Shown: piece after piece, positions 8,085-19,048 of the stretch
Numbering within the stretch: position 1 is the first letter of the stretch
Layout of the letters: the number at the start of each line of letters is the position of its first letter
From: Pseudomonas viridiflava
GTDB lineage: Bacteria > Pseudomonadota > Gammaproteobacteria > Pseudomonadales > Pseudomonadaceae
Reading direction: 5' to 3'
Assembly: GCF_900580865.1 (NCBI RefSeq)
Contig: NZ_UTBZ01000001.1
Location: forward strand, 248,001 to 312,000
Length of the DNA stretch: 64,000 bases
The notes under the pieces: model-generated
What the model was told of the DNA's origin: nothing
Database searches by the model: none
What the model saw: only the letters and a program-made list of their open reading frames with translations
Program-made: the position numbers and the translations under genes

Positions 8085-10310
8085 TCAGCTGCTAACCGGC
8101 AAAATCGGACTACCCAACCGTTCCAGCAACGTCGCCTGCGCACTCCTCGGATTCTGGTTGCCGGTTGGCGTGTTGCGGATGTAACGGCCATCCGACTGCA
8201 GGCTCCAGCTATGAGTGTTGTCAGTCAGATACAACTCCAGCTCTTTCTTCACCCGGGTCAGCAACTTCTTGCCTTCCACCGGGAAGCAAGTCTCGACACG
8301 CTTGTCGAGGTTGCGCTCCATCCAGTCGGCACTGGAAAGGAACATCTGCTCGTCGCCGCCATTGAGGAAGTAGAACACTCGGGTGTGCTCAAGGAAGCGG
8401 CCGATGATCGAGCGCACATGAATGTTGTGCGAAACCCCGGCAATCCCCGGACGCAGACAGCACATGCCGCGCACCACCAGGTCGATACGCACACCGGACT
8501 GGCTGGCCTTGTACAGCGCGCGAATGATCTTCGGATCGGTCAGCGAGTTGAACTTGGCGATGATGTGCGCCGGCTTGCCGTCGAGCGCAAATTGCGTCTC
8601 GCGGGTGATCATGTCGAGCATGCCCTTTTTCAGGGTGAACGGCGCATGCAGCAGCTTTTTCATGCGCAGGGTTTTACCCATGCCGATCAACTGGCTGAAC
8701 AGCTTGCCGACGTCTTCGCACAAGGCGTCGTCGGAGGTCAGCAGGCTGTAGTCGGTGTAGAGCTTGGCGTTGCCGGCGTGGTAGTTACCGGTGCCGAGGT
8801 GCGCGTAACGCACGATTTCGCCGGCCTCGCGGCGCAGGATCAGCATCATCTTGGCGTGGGTCTTGAAGCCGACCACGCCGTAGATCACCACCGCACCGGC
8901 CGCTTGCAGACGGCTGGCCAGTTGCAGGTTGGATTCTTCGTCGAACCGCGCACGCAGCTCGATGACCGCCGTCACTTCCTTGCCGTTACGCGCGGCATCG
9001 ACCAGCGCATCAACGATCTCGGAGTTGGCGCCGGAGCGGTACAGCGTCTGACGCACAGCGAGAACGTGCGGGTCTTTGGCGGCCTGACGCAGCAGGTCGA
9101 CCACCGGGGTGAACGACTCGAACGGGTGCAGCAAGAGGATGTCCTGCTTGCTGACCACGCTGAAAATGTTTTCGCTGTTCTGCAGCAGTTTCGGGATCTG
9201 CGGGGTGAACGGCGTGTATTGCAGCTCCGGATGGCTGTCCAGACCGGTGATGCTGAACAGTCGCGTCAGGTTGACCGGACCGTTGACCTGATACAACTCG
9301 CTCTCGCTCAGGTTGAACTGCTTGAGCAGGTAGTCCGAAAGATGTTTCGGGCAAGTGTCGGCGACTTCCAGACGTACCGCATCGCCGTAGCGACGCGAGA
9401 ACAACTCGCCACGCAGGGCGCGGGCCAGGTCTTCGACGTCTTCGGAGTCGAGCGCCAGGTCGGCATTTCGGGTCAGACGGAACTGGTAGCAGCCCTTCAC
9501 CTTCATGCCCTGGAACAGGTCATCGGCGTGGGCGTGGATCATCGACGACAGGAACACATAGTTGTCGCCCGGGCCGCCGACTTCTTCCGGCACCTTGATT
9601 ATCCGTGGCAGCAGTCGCGGCGCCGGGATGATCGCCAGACCGGAGTCGCGACCGAAGGCGTCGATGCCTTCCAGCTCGACGATGAAGTTCAGGCTCTTGT
9701 TCACCAGCAACGGGAACGGGTGCGTCGGGTCGAGGCCGATCGGGGTGATGATCGGCGCGATCTCGTCGCGGAAGTAGCGGCGCACCCAGGTTTTGATCTT
9801 GGTCGTCCAGTGGCGACGACGGATGAAGCGCACTTGGTGCTTTTCCAGCTCCGGCAACAGAATGTCGTTGAGGATCGCGTACTGACGGTCAACGTGACCG
9901 TGCACCAGCTCGCTGATCCGCGCCAGCGCTTGATGCGGCTGCAAGCCGTCAGCACCGGCCTGTTCACGGGCGAAGGTGATCTGCTTCTTCAGACCGGCGA
10001 CGCGGATTTCAAAGAATTCATCGAGGTTGCTGGAGAAGATCAGCAGGAACTTCAAGCGTTCCAGCAACGGATAGGACTCGTCCAGCGCCTGTTCCAGCAC
10101 GCGGATATTGAATTGCAGTTGCGAAAGCTCACGGTGGATGTACAGGCTGCTGTCATCCAGGCCCGGTATCGCAATCACTGGCGCCGCCGCGACAGGTTCG
10201 GCGACTGGCGCGGGTGGCGCAGGCTCCAGTTCCGGCGGGGTCTCGGTGATTTGCTCGACCACCGGTTGAGCTTCTTTTACTGCAACTTCCGTGAGTCCTT
10301 CGGTATTCAT
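8085..10310 (-). CDS. ppk: Polyphosphate kinase 1
   Basis: A 741-residue enzyme that polymerises the gamma-phosphate of ATP into polyphosphate. Family blocks include [17 protein letters not shown] (start of the conserved core near residue 58), [16 protein letters not shown] and the catalytic histidine region [20 protein letters not shown], whose histidine is autophosphorylated. The first 50-55 residues form a Glu/Pro/Ala-rich extension absent from the 688-residue E. coli enzyme. The gene follows hemB by only 18 bases on the same strand, so they probably share a transcript; a Pho-box candidate lies before hemB. Confidence 0.96.
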   Translation of the reverse strand: MNTEGLTEVAVKEAQPVVEQITETPPELEPAPPAPVAEPVAAAPVIAIPGLDDSSLYIHRELSQLQFNIRVLEQALDESYPLLERLKFLLIFSSNLDEFFEIRVAGLKKQITFAREQAGADGLQPHQALARISELVHGHVDRQYAILNDILLPELEKHQVRFIRRRHWTTKIKTWVRRYFRDEIAPIITPIGLDPTHPFPLLVNKSLNFIVELEGIDAFGRDSGLAIIPAPRLLPRIIKVPEEVGGPGDNYVFLSSMIHAHADDLFQGMKVKGCYQFRLTRNADLALDSEDVEDLARALRGELFSRRYGDAVRLEVADTCPKHLSDYLLKQFNLSESELYQVNGPVNLTRLFSITGLDSHPELQYTPFTPQIPKLLQNSENIFSVVSKQDILLLHPFESFTPVVDLLRQAAKDPHVLAVRQTLYRSGANSEIVDALVDAARNGKEVTAVIELRARFDEESNLQLASRLQAAGAVVIYGVVGFKTHAKMMLILRREAGEIVRYAHLGTGNYHAGNAKLYTDYSLLTSDDALCEDVGKLFSQLIGMGKTLRMKKLLHAPFTLKKGMLDMITRETQFALDGKPAHIIAKFNSLTDPKIIRALYKASQSGVRIDLVVRGMCCLRPGIAGVSHNIHVRSIIGRFLEHTRVFYFLNGGDEQMFLSSADWMERNLDKRVETCFPVEGKKLLTRVKKELELYLTDNTHSWSLQSDGRYIRNTPTGNQNPRSAQATLLERLGSPILPVSS

Positions 10311-10328
10311 TGAATGTTCCTGGGAGGG

Positions 10329-11468
<1,140 letters not shown>

Positions 11469-11549
11469 TCACGTCGAGACACATTTGGACACTTTCATGA
11501 ATGTGTCCGAAGGGTTAGGCTGCGCGTTCATTTCGCCAGCACCCAGACA

Positions 11550-12200
11550 ATGCTCCAACAATTTCTGCATGACTTTGGCTACTTTGCCTTGTTTCTCGGC
11601 ACGTTTTTCGAAGGCGAAACCATTCTGGTGCTCGCGGGCTTCCTCGCGTTCCGTGGATACATGGACATCAATATGGTGGTGGTCGTGGCGTTCTTCGGCA
11701 GCTATGCCGGCGATCAGCTGTGGTACTTCCTCGGCCGCAAGCACGGGCGCAAGTTACTCGCGCGCAAACCGCGCTGGCAGATGATGGGCGATCGCGCGCT
11801 GGAGCATATTCGTAAGCATCCGGACATCTGGGTTCTGAGCTTTCGCTTCGTCTATGGCTTGCGCACAGTGATGCCAGTGGCGATCGGTCTGTCGGGTTAT
11901 CCGCCGGGGCGTTATCTGCTGCTCAACGGCATCGGTGCAGCGATCTGGGCGACCGCGCTGGCCGCTGCGGCTTACCACTTCGGGGCGGTGCTGGAAGGCA
12001 TGCTCGGCAGTATCAAGAAGTACGAGCTGTGGGTGTTGGGTGCATTTCTGGTGCTGGGCGTTGGCTTGTGGCTGCGCCGTCGTTTCAAGAATGCCCGTCT
12101 CGCCAGGCAGGTCTACGCCGACGAGCAAGCCGCAAAAGCTGCACTGCTGAATCAAGCCGAAGTGACCAAACCTGCCGAACCGAAGACGCCAGCCGAGTAA
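11550..12200 (+). CDS. DedA-family membrane protein
   Basis: A 216-residue inner-membrane protein of the DedA (VTT domain) family, members of which act as lipid carriers/flippases and support membrane-potential homeostasis. Family motifs include FEGETILVLAGFLA near residues 20-33, GDQLWYFLGRKHG with conserved glycines, and the RFVYGLRTVMPVAIGLSG block with conserved arginines. About four to five hydrophobic segments are seen, then a basic, Ala/Lys/Glu-rich cytoplasmic tail from residue 175. It is divergent from hemB. Substrate not deducible. Confidence 0.88.
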   Translation: MLQQFLHDFGYFALFLGTFFEGETILVLAGFLAFRGYMDINMVVVVAFFGSYAGDQLWYFLGRKHGRKLLARKPRWQMMGDRALEHIRKHPDIWVLSFRFVYGLRTVMPVAIGLSGYPPGRYLLLNGIGAAIWATALAAAAYHFGAVLEGMLGSIKKYELWVLGAFLVLGVGLWLRRRFKNARLARQVYADEQAAKAALLNQAEVTKPAEPKTPAE

Positions 12201-12479
12201 CTCGCTGGCGACTGGCGGACAGCCCTGCGCCCAGCGCGGGCTGGCCGCCTCTTTCAGTCATTTCCCTCCTCTGCACTAGCGGACTCCCCTTCGCCAGCGG
12301 CGTTCTCACGCGAAAAATCTCCCGCTCGTTACGCAGCAGGCAACCGCAAATAATGAACACCCCGCCGTTGTTGCGATCCATGTAGAAAGCGTTCCATGCA
12401 GGTGCCGCCACCACTTGAGCCTATGGCAACGCGCGACAATTTAGTGGACATTTAGCGCCATGAATCTGGAGAGAAACCC
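12201..12479. other. Intergenic region dedA-elbB
   Basis: 279 bases. A hairpin AGCCC...GGGCT near 12220-12242 could help end the dedA transcript but lacks a T run. An open frame on the minus strand (12085-12414) overlaps dedA and has no recognisable features. I see no convincing promoter boxes before elbB. Confidence 0.4.
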
Positions 12480-13148
12480 ATGAGCAAAAAAGTTGCAGTG
12501 ATCCTGTCCGGCAGTGGCGTGTACGACGGCGCCGAGATCCATGAAAGCGTGATCACCCTGCTGCGTCTCGACCAACGCGGCGCGCAGGTGCAGTGCTTCG
12601 CCCCGAACATCGCGCAATTGCATGTGATCAACCACCTGACCGGCGAAGAAATGCCCGAGTCGCGTAACGTCCTGGTGGAATCGGCGCGGATTGCCCGCGG
12701 CAACATCAAGGACATCCGCGAGGCCGACGTCGACGACTTCGATGCGTTGATCGTGCCGGGTGGGTTTGGTGCGGCGAAGAACCTTTCGAACTTTGCCGTT
12801 GAAGGCGCGGGCTGCACCGTGCAGCCTGAGGTGCTGGCACTGGCCGAGGCGTTTGCCGAAGCGGGTAAACCGGTGGGACTGATGTGTATTTCCCCGGCAC
12901 TGGCGGCGAAAATCTACGGTCCGGGCGTAACCTGCACCATCGGCAATGACGCCGACACGGCCACGGCGATGAACAAGATGGGCGCTACCCACGAAGACTG
13001 TGCGGTGACGGAAATCATTGAAGACAAGGCGCGCAAACTGGTGACGACCCCGGCTTACATGCTGGCGCAGAACATCAGTGAGGCGGCTTCGGGGATCTAC
13101 AAGCTCGTGGATCGCGTCCTCGAACTGACCCACGAAAACGACGCCTGA
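12480..13148 (+). CDS. elbB: Isoprenoid-biosynthesis glyoxalase ElbB (DJ-1/PfpI superfamily)
   Basis: A 222-residue protein starting MSKKVAVILSGSGVYDGAEI. It has the DJ-1/PfpI fold with the nucleophile-elbow cysteine in GLMCISPALAAKIYG (about residue 139) and upstream acidic EIHES. E. coli ElbB has weak glyoxalase III activity, and its link to isoprenoid synthesis is indirect. A good Shine-Dalgarno GGAGA lies at 12468-12472. Single gene, followed by a REP pair. Confidence 0.9.
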   Translation: MSKKVAVILSGSGVYDGAEIHESVITLLRLDQRGAQVQCFAPNIAQLHVINHLTGEEMPESRNVLVESARIARGNIKDIREADVDDFDALIVPGGFGAAKNLSNFAVEGAGCTVQPEVLALAEAFAEAGKPVGLMCISPALAAKIYGPGVTCTIGNDADTATAMNKMGATHEDCAVTEIIEDKARKLVTTPAYMLAQNISEAASGIYKLVDRVLELTHENDA

Positions 13149-13172
13149 TCCCCCGCAGCGTACAAAAACAAA

Positions 13173-13262
13173 TGTGGGAGCGAGCTTTCTCGCGAAGACG
13201 ATGGGTCATTCAACACAGCGTTGCCTGATCCGGCGCCTTCGCGAGCAAGCTCGCTCCCACAG
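13173..13262. repeat. REP pair (inverted)
   Basis: Inverted REP units at 13173-13199 (GTGGGAGCGAGCTTTCTCGC) and 13235-13262, 35 bases apart, between two converging genes. The first copy has TTTC where the consensus has CCTG. Confidence 0.82.
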
Positions 13263-13276
13263 GTTTTGTGTACCGC

Positions 13277-13732
13277 TCAAGACTGGCGTGAAAGGCGCGT
13301 GAGAATCCGGTCCAGCGCGTTGGCAAACGCCTGTTTCTCGCGATCGCCAAATGGCGCCGGTCCGCCGCTCATCTGGCCTTGTTCGCGCAGATCGGTGAAC
13401 AAGTTGCGTACGGCCAAGCGCTCGCCCATGTTCTGCGCATCGAACTCCTTGCCACGCGGATCCAGCGCCGCGACGCCCTTCTTCACCAAGCGATCGGCCA
13501 ATGGAATGTCGCTGCAAATCACCAGTTCACCCGGCACCGCGTACTCGACCAGATAATCGTCCGCCGCATCCGGCCCGCTCGGGACCACGATCAGTTTGAC
13601 GATGGACAGTCCCGGCTTGATCTGCGGCTGCCCGGCCACCAGCACCACTTCAAACTGACGCTTGAGGGCGAACTTCACCACCAGATCCTTCGCCGCCCTT
13701 GGGCAGGCGTCGGCATCGATCCATACACGCAT
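13277..13732 (-). CDS. YaiI/YqxD family protein (DUF188)
   Basis: A 151-residue small cytosolic protein with the DUF188 signature start MRVWIDADACPRAAKD, whose aspartates resemble a PIN/NYN-type nuclease metal site. It also has the conserved VICSDIPLADRLVKKG and the DPRGKEFDAQNMGERLA block. The biochemical function is not established for this family. I chose the start at 13732, since the longer frame to 13801 runs into an intergenic repeat. Confidence 0.88.
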   Translation of the reverse strand: MRVWIDADACPRAAKDLVVKFALKRQFEVVLVAGQPQIKPGLSIVKLIVVPSGPDAADDYLVEYAVPGELVICSDIPLADRLVKKGVAALDPRGKEFDAQNMGERLAVRNLFTDLREQGQMSGGPAPFGDREKQAFANALDRILTRLSRQS

Positions 13733-13751
13733 TTTCTTTACCTCTAAAAGC

Positions 13752-13852
13752 AAAAGATCGCAGCCTTCGGCAACTCCTACAGAGTGCGCGTCGCGCCGCA
13801 ATATTGCGACATGCTACGCCCCTGTAGGAGCTGCCGAAGGCTGCGATCTTTT
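13752..13852. repeat. Inverted intergenic repeat (GATCGCAGCCTTCGGCAGCTCC family)
   Basis: Two inverted copies, AAAGATCGCAGCCTTCGGCA at 13753-13772 and its complement at 13834-13851, each extending into CTCCTACAG / CTGTAGGAG. This is a second repeat family, unlike the GTGGGAGCGAG unit. It lies between two minus-strand genes and could form a large cruciform or transcript hairpin. Confidence 0.75.
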
Positions 13853-13866
13853 AAGGGAGCACTCAA

Positions 13867-15765
13867 TCAAGCAGCCGAAACCCGCCGCTTTTCCGCCATC
13901 CAGCTACGCCCATACAACACAGCAATCGCCAGAATCGCCACCGCCTGCGCCGCCAACGAATACCCATCGGCATGAATCCCCAGCCAATCGAATTCAAAGA
14001 ACGCCACCGGCCGCGTGCCGAAGATCCCGGCTTCCTGCAACGCCTTCACGCCATGCCCGGCAAACACCACCGACAACGCGCACAGCAGCGCCGCGTTGAT
14101 GCTGAAGAACAGCGTCAGCGGCAGTTTCGCCGAACCGCGCAGAATCACCCACGCCAGACCGACCAGCAGCACCAGCGCCGTGGCGCCACCCGCGAGCACC
14201 GCGTCATGCCCGGCCGGGCCGGCTTGCAGCCACAGGGTTTCGTAAAACAGGATCACTTCGAACAACTCGCGATACACCGAGAAGAACGCCAGAATCGCGA
14301 AGCCGAAACGCCCGCCGCCGCCAACCAGACTGCTCTTGATGTAATCCTGCCAGGCCGCGGCGTGACGACGGTCATGCATCCACACGCCCAGCCACAAGAC
14401 CATGACGCTGGCAAACAGCGCCGTCGCGCCTTCGAGCAGTTCACGCTGCGAGCCGCTGACGTCGATCACATACGCCGCCAGCGCCCAGGTGCCGAGGCCG
14501 GCCAGCAGCGCCAGACCCCAACCGACGTTGACGCTGCGCACCGCCGATTGCTGGCCGGTGTTACGCAGGAAGGCGAGGATCGCCGCCAGCACCAGAATCG
14601 CTTCCAGCCCTTCGCGCAGCAGAATCAACAGACCGGAGATGTAGCTCAGCGACCAGCTCAAGCCATCACTGCCGAGCAACCCGGCGGACTCTTTCAACTT
14701 CGCCTTGGCCGCGTCCAGACGCTGCTCGGCCTGCTCGACCGGCAAACCGTCCTGCAACGATTGCCGATAAGCCATCAGGGATTTTTCGGTGTCCTTGCGC
14801 ACATTGGCGTCGACGTTATCCAGCGAGCTCTCGACCAGCTCGAAGCCCTCCAGATAGGCCGCTACCGACAGGTCGTAAGCCTGATCGTGCTCTCCGGCGC
14901 GATACGCGGCCAGACTCTTGTCCAGCGTTGCGGCGGTGTAGTCGAGCAACTGCGCCGGGCCACGCTTGACCTGCGGCGGCTGCGCGCGTTGTGCACGGAA
15001 GGTCGCTGCGGCTTGCGGGCCATCGGCGGCCTGCACTTCGGCCGGGGTCTGGCGCGCCAGATCGGCGATGTTGTAGGTCTTCTCGGCTTTGGCCGCTGCC
15101 GGATCGGCGCTGAAACCGGCAATGTAAGTCGCCAGATCCCAACGCTGGCGATCATCGAGCTGATCGGCAAACGCCGGCATGTCCGTGCCTTCGACGCCTT
15201 GGCCGAGGGTGTTGTAGATCGCATACAGACTCAGGTGATCCAGCCGCGCCGCACCACGCAGATTGGCCGGCGGCGGGGTCATGCCGAGTCCCGCCGGGCC
15301 GTCACCGGCGCCGCTGTCGCCGTGGCACACCGAGCAGTTCTGCGCATAGAGTGGCGCGCCTCGGGTGGGATCGGGGGTGATGATCGGTGCCTGGCTGACT
15401 TCATATGCCACCGCCAGTTGCGCGCCCAGTTGCCGCGCCTGCCGAGCGACTTCAGCGCCGTCCTGCTTCGCGGTGATCGCCGCCTTCAATGCGCTGACAC
15501 CTTGCTCCAGCGCAGCTTTTTCAGGCTTGGCCGGCATGCCGGCGATCAAGCCTTGCAGCGCCTGCGTGAACTCCAGTTGCTCGCGGTATTCGGAGTCATC
15601 GACAACCTTGCCCGCCGCAACCGTCGGCGGGTAATCCGCACTGATGTAATCGAGCAGGTGCAGCGCTTGCGGCGCGCCTTCCACGGTATCGGCCAGCAGA
15701 TTGAAGCTGCTCAAGGCAAACAACGGGAACACCAGCCAGGCCAGAATTCGGGACGAGGCAGTCAT
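13867..15765 (-). CDS. Cytochrome c-FTR1 fusion iron permease
   Basis: A 632-residue membrane protein. A signal sequence (residues 1-25) precedes a helical periplasmic part and a c-type haem motif CSVCH (Cys144, Cys147, His148), with a likely Met axial ligand in GTDMPAFAD. The C-terminal half (from about 370) is an FTR1-type ferric permease with seven or so helices and the iron-handling REXXE motifs REGLE (384-388) and RELFE (499-503). It probably couples redox change of iron to uptake, like the fungal Fet3/Ftr1 pair but in one chain. No Fur box was found upstream by eye. Confidence 0.9.
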   Translation of the reverse strand: MTASSRILAWLVFPLFALSSFNLLADTVEGAPQALHLLDYISADYPPTVAAGKVVDDSEYREQLEFTQALQGLIAGMPAKPEKAALEQGVSALKAAITAKQDGAEVARQARQLGAQLAVAYEVSQAPIITPDPTRGAPLYAQNCSVCHGDSGAGDGPAGLGMTPPPANLRGAARLDHLSLYAIYNTLGQGVEGTDMPAFADQLDDRQRWDLATYIAGFSADPAAAKAEKTYNIADLARQTPAEVQAADGPQAAATFRAQRAQPPQVKRGPAQLLDYTAATLDKSLAAYRAGEHDQAYDLSVAAYLEGFELVESSLDNVDANVRKDTEKSLMAYRQSLQDGLPVEQAEQRLDAAKAKLKESAGLLGSDGLSWSLSYISGLLILLREGLEAILVLAAILAFLRNTGQQSAVRSVNVGWGLALLAGLGTWALAAYVIDVSGSQRELLEGATALFASVMVLWLGVWMHDRRHAAAWQDYIKSSLVGGGGRFGFAILAFFSVYRELFEVILFYETLWLQAGPAGHDAVLAGGATALVLLVGLAWVILRGSAKLPLTLFFSINAALLCALSVVFAGHGVKALQEAGIFGTRPVAFFEFDWLGIHADGYSLAAQAVAILAIAVLYGRSWMAEKRRVSAA

Positions 15766-16022
15766 GAACGGATCTCAAATGGAAATGCGAAGTTACATAT
15801 TGTTCACTTCGCGGACTTTTCTCTCAAGCTTTGTCGGTTTTTCGCCTTTATTGGGTGGATATGCCCGGCAGACGAACACCGCAATATCACAGAGGATTGC
15901 CGCAGTGACAGGGTCCTAGATCGGCGCACATCGGCGCCAACCTGAATCGCAGCCATTGGCCAGCATCCGCCACTATACTGCGCGCGCCCTCAACATTTCG
16001 GCTCAAGGAGACACCCCCGTTT
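15766..16022. promoter_or_regulatory. Divergent region with weak -10 before the lipoprotein operon
   Basis: 257 bases between the iron permease (leftward) and the first COG3014 gene. TATACT at 15974-15979 is a good -10 for the rightward operon but lacks a clear -35. AAGGAG at 16005-16010 precedes the ATG at 16023 by an unusually long 12 bases. No Fur site was recognised. Confidence 0.35.
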
Positions 16023-17429
16023 ATGCGGATCATCCCGTTGCTCGTCCTGTTCGCCACTGCTCTTTTATTGAACAGCTGCGCGGCTTACCGCAATTACGAT
16101 CAGGAAATGCAGCAAACCACCGACGAGATGACCAAGGGCAACCTTACCGGCGCACTGGCACTGGTCGAGATGCACAACCCGTGGGAAGACAAGGATCTGC
16201 TGTATTACCTGGAAACAGGCGCCATCCTCAGCGCTGGCAGCGCCCTGCCCGAAAGTCAGCAAGCGTGGCGCAGTGCTGACCGGATGATCTTCCAGCGTGA
16301 AGAAGTCAACCCGTCAGGCGCCATGAAGTTGCTGGCGCGGTTCGGCGATGAAATGGGCACCATGCTGGTCAACGACAAGTTGCGGCGTTACGAAGGCTAC
16401 GATTACGAAAAGGTCATGCTGACCACGCAAATGGCCCTCAATCAGTTGTCCACCAACGATTTCGACGGGGCACGCGCCGACATCAAGAAAACCCACGAAC
16501 GCGAAGCACTGATCGCCCGGCAGCGGGAAAAACAATACGAAGAAGCCGAAGAACAAGCCAAGTCCCAAGGCATCGTCTTGCGTTACAAGGATCTGCAAGG
16601 CTACCCCGTGGCCATTCTTGACGCGCCGAATGTGGTAGAGCTGAAGAACGGCTATCAGAGTGCTTTCAGCCATTATCTGGCTGGCTTCACTTACGAGGCC
16701 TTGGGCGAGCGAAACCTCGCGGCGCCCGGCTATCGCCAAGCGATCGAATTGCGCCCGGACCTGCCCTTTCTGCAAAAAGCCTTGCGCAATCTCGACAAGC
16801 CCATCGCGAAAACCGATGAAAGCGATGTGTTGATCATTATCCAGAGTGGCCTGGCGCCTGCCCGCAGTTCGGTGCAAGTGCCTATTCCTGTGCGCCTGAA
16901 CGAAAATCTGGTCATCGTCGCGCCGATCTCTTTTCCGGTCATGGTGCCGGACACCGTGACCCCCGGCTTCAGTCATGTCACGGTGGATGGTCGAAAACAG
17001 CCGCTGACCGTGATCAACAGCGTCACCGACATGTCCATCCGCACATTACGCGATGACATGCCGGCAATCATCTCGCGGGCGATGTTCCGCGCCAACATGG
17101 CCGCCATCAGTCAAGCTCAGGAGAACGAGCGCAATCCGGCCAAGGCTTCGCTGACAGTCACCCAGCATGATCCGTTTGAAGAAGCTGACACGCGAACCTG
17201 GCGGGCGCTGCCGGACAAAACACTGATCGCCCGCCTGCGCCTGAAAAAAGGTTTGCATACGTTTCGGTTGCCAATCCCTCCGACTGATTACCCGTTTCAA
17301 TTACGCGTCGACCAAGACCACCAGATTCTGCATCTGCGAGTGTTCCGGGATCAGACGTACACGGTGGGTTCGGCTTTCGTCCCGCGTGACACTCCGTTGC
17401 CGGAAAAAACGCCGACGCCTGCCAAGTAA
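16023..17429 (+). CDS. COG3014-family lipoprotein, first copy
   Basis: A 468-residue envelope lipoprotein. The signal ends in lipobox LNSC with Cys19 as the lipidated residue. The body is largely helical in the first half, with blocks YEGYDYEKVML, GARADIKKTHERE and YQSAFSHYLAGF (TPR-like), then a strand-rich second half. It is paralogous along its length to the next gene, sharing those blocks in the same order and spacing. The function of COG3014 proteins is unknown; the neighbours suggest a role at the outer membrane together with LpoB-like and YcfL-like proteins. Confidence 0.82.
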   Translation: MRIIPLLVLFATALLLNSCAAYRNYDQEMQQTTDEMTKGNLTGALALVEMHNPWEDKDLLYYLETGAILSAGSALPESQQAWRSADRMIFQREEVNPSGAMKLLARFGDEMGTMLVNDKLRRYEGYDYEKVMLTTQMALNQLSTNDFDGARADIKKTHEREALIARQREKQYEEAEEQAKSQGIVLRYKDLQGYPVAILDAPNVVELKNGYQSAFSHYLAGFTYEALGERNLAAPGYRQAIELRPDLPFLQKALRNLDKPIAKTDESDVLIIIQSGLAPARSSVQVPIPVRLNENLVIVAPISFPVMVPDTVTPGFSHVTVDGRKQPLTVINSVTDMSIRTLRDDMPAIISRAMFRANMAAISQAQENERNPAKASLTVTQHDPFEEADTRTWRALPDKTLIARLRLKKGLHTFRLPIPPTDYPFQLRVDQDHQILHLRVFRDQTYTVGSAFVPRDTPLPEKTPTPAK

Positions 17430-17463
17430 TGGCACGCCACTATCCAGTGCAATCAAAAAGCAA

Positions 17464-17492
17464 TTACATAGCCACTACGTCACGCCTATAAT
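17464..17492 (+). promoter_or_regulatory. Sigma-70 promoter before the second COG3014 gene
   Basis: TTACAT (17464-17469), a 17-base spacer, then consensus TATAAT (17487-17492). It lies in the 209-base gap between the two paralogues, so the downstream four genes probably have their own promoter. A leader of about 140 bases follows. Confidence 0.65.
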
Positions 17493-17638
17493 GCCGCGCC
17501 CTCGCCATGCGAGCCGGCACAAAAGCTCCTCCGGTAACGAGGAATTGGCAGGAGGCCAACGCCCTGTCGATGGGTCACATCAGCCCGACCAGCACACGCG
17601 GCTGCAGTTAAATCAGCTACTCAGGGAAGAAGTACCCC

Positions 17639-19033
17639 ATGGTTTTCCGCGCTCCCACCTTGATCGCGCTCAGCGCTGTCACTCTGCTCTCCGGCTGTTC
17701 GGCGTTTCGCAACTACGACTCCGAACTGGCCCAGACCAATCAGCAACTGGCGTCCGGCAACGTCGACGCTGCGCTGACCCTGCTGGAAAAGAACAACACC
17801 GGCCCAGACAAAGACCTGCTCTATTACTTCGAGAAAGGTGAGTTGCTGCGCGCCAAGGGTGACCTCTCCGGCAGCCAGAATGCCTGGACCAGCGCCGATG
17901 TGGTGGTCGGTCAGTGGGAAGACTCGGTCAAGCTCGACACCGGTAAGTACCTGGCCCAGTTCGGCAGTTTCATCGTCAACGATAAAGTGCGTCGCTACGA
18001 AGGCTACGACTACGAAAAAGTCATGCTGACCACGCAGATGGCCCTGAACCTGCTGGCGGTCAATGACTTCGACGGCGCGCGTACCGCGATCAAGAAGACT
18101 CACGAGCGCGAAGCGGTGATCGCCGAACTGCGTGACAAGGAATACCTCAAGAGCGAAGAAGAGGCCGAGAAAGAAGGCATCAAGACTCAGTACAAAGACC
18201 TGCAGGGTTATCCAGTCGCCAGCCTCGACGCACCGGAAGTGGTCGGTCTGAAGAACAGCTACCAGAGTGCTTTCAGCCATTACCTGTCCGGCTTCGTCTA
18301 TGAAGCCCTGGGCGAGAAAGGCCTGGCTGCACCGGGCTACCGCAAGGCTGCCGAATTGCGTCCGAACACGCCGTTGCTGGAGCAGGCACTGGTCAATCTC
18401 GACAAGCCGAGCAAGTCCGACGACAGCGATATCCTTATCGTCGTCCAGAGCGGTCTGGCCCCGGCCCGCGACTCGATCCGCGTTCCGCTGCCATTGCCGA
18501 TCTCCAACAACGTGGTGATCACGCCGCTGTCGTTCCCGATCATCAAACCTGACACCTCCACGGCGACTTTCGCGCAAATCGGCGTCGACGGTCAGCAGGT
18601 CGATCTGACCGCACTCAATAGCACCACCGCGATGTCCCGCCGCGCCCTGCGCGATGACATGCCAGGGATCATCGTGCGCACCACCGTGCGGGCGATCACC
18701 AAGGGTGTAGCGCAGAAGCAGATCAACGAAACCAACCCGCTGGCCGGCCTGGCGGTCGGTATCTCTTCAGCTGTGCTCGAAGGTGCCGATACCCGTACGT
18801 GGCGCACCCTGCCGGACTACACCCAAGTGGTGCGCCTGCGTCTGAAAAAGGGTGAGCATCAGGTTACCCTGCCGAGCGCCGTCGGCGGTTCGGTGGTCAA
18901 GGTCAACGTCGATCAGCGTTATCAAGTGATCACCCTGCGCGCCGTGGGCAACCAGGTGTTCGCCGGTGGCCTCGCCGCACACGTCATCCCGAGCGCCAGC
19001 GCGACCAACGTCGCCAGCCTCAAACAACCTTAA
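17639..19033 (+). CDS. COG3014-family lipoprotein, second copy
   Basis: A 464-residue lipoprotein with lipobox LSGC (Cys20). It is similar over its whole length to the gene at 16023: both have RNYD just after the lipid anchor, YEGYDYEKVMLTTQMALN, the THERE helix, and a late LPDxTxxxRLRLKKG strand. The pair therefore arose by tandem duplication. AGGGAAGAAG precedes the start. The last part, rich in V/T strands, may bind envelope partners. Function unknown. Confidence 0.83.
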   Translation: MVFRAPTLIALSAVTLLSGCSAFRNYDSELAQTNQQLASGNVDAALTLLEKNNTGPDKDLLYYFEKGELLRAKGDLSGSQNAWTSADVVVGQWEDSVKLDTGKYLAQFGSFIVNDKVRRYEGYDYEKVMLTTQMALNLLAVNDFDGARTAIKKTHEREAVIAELRDKEYLKSEEEAEKEGIKTQYKDLQGYPVASLDAPEVVGLKNSYQSAFSHYLSGFVYEALGEKGLAAPGYRKAAELRPNTPLLEQALVNLDKPSKSDDSDILIVVQSGLAPARDSIRVPLPLPISNNVVITPLSFPIIKPDTSTATFAQIGVDGQQVDLTALNSTTAMSRRALRDDMPGIIVRTTVRAITKGVAQKQINETNPLAGLAVGISSAVLEGADTRTWRTLPDYTQVVRLRLKKGEHQVTLPSAVGGSVVKVNVDQRYQVITLRAVGNQVFAGGLAAHVIPSASATNVASLKQP

Positions 19034-19048
19034 GAACGGAGTCTTTGC

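Noticed and set aside
12085..12414. Minus-strand frame of 109 codons between dedA and elbB
   Set aside because: No Shine-Dalgarno, no recognisable feature, and half of it lies over dedA.
15766..15830. Fur box before the cytochrome c-FTR1 gene
   Set aside because: No array of three NATWAT units could be found; similarity was at random level.
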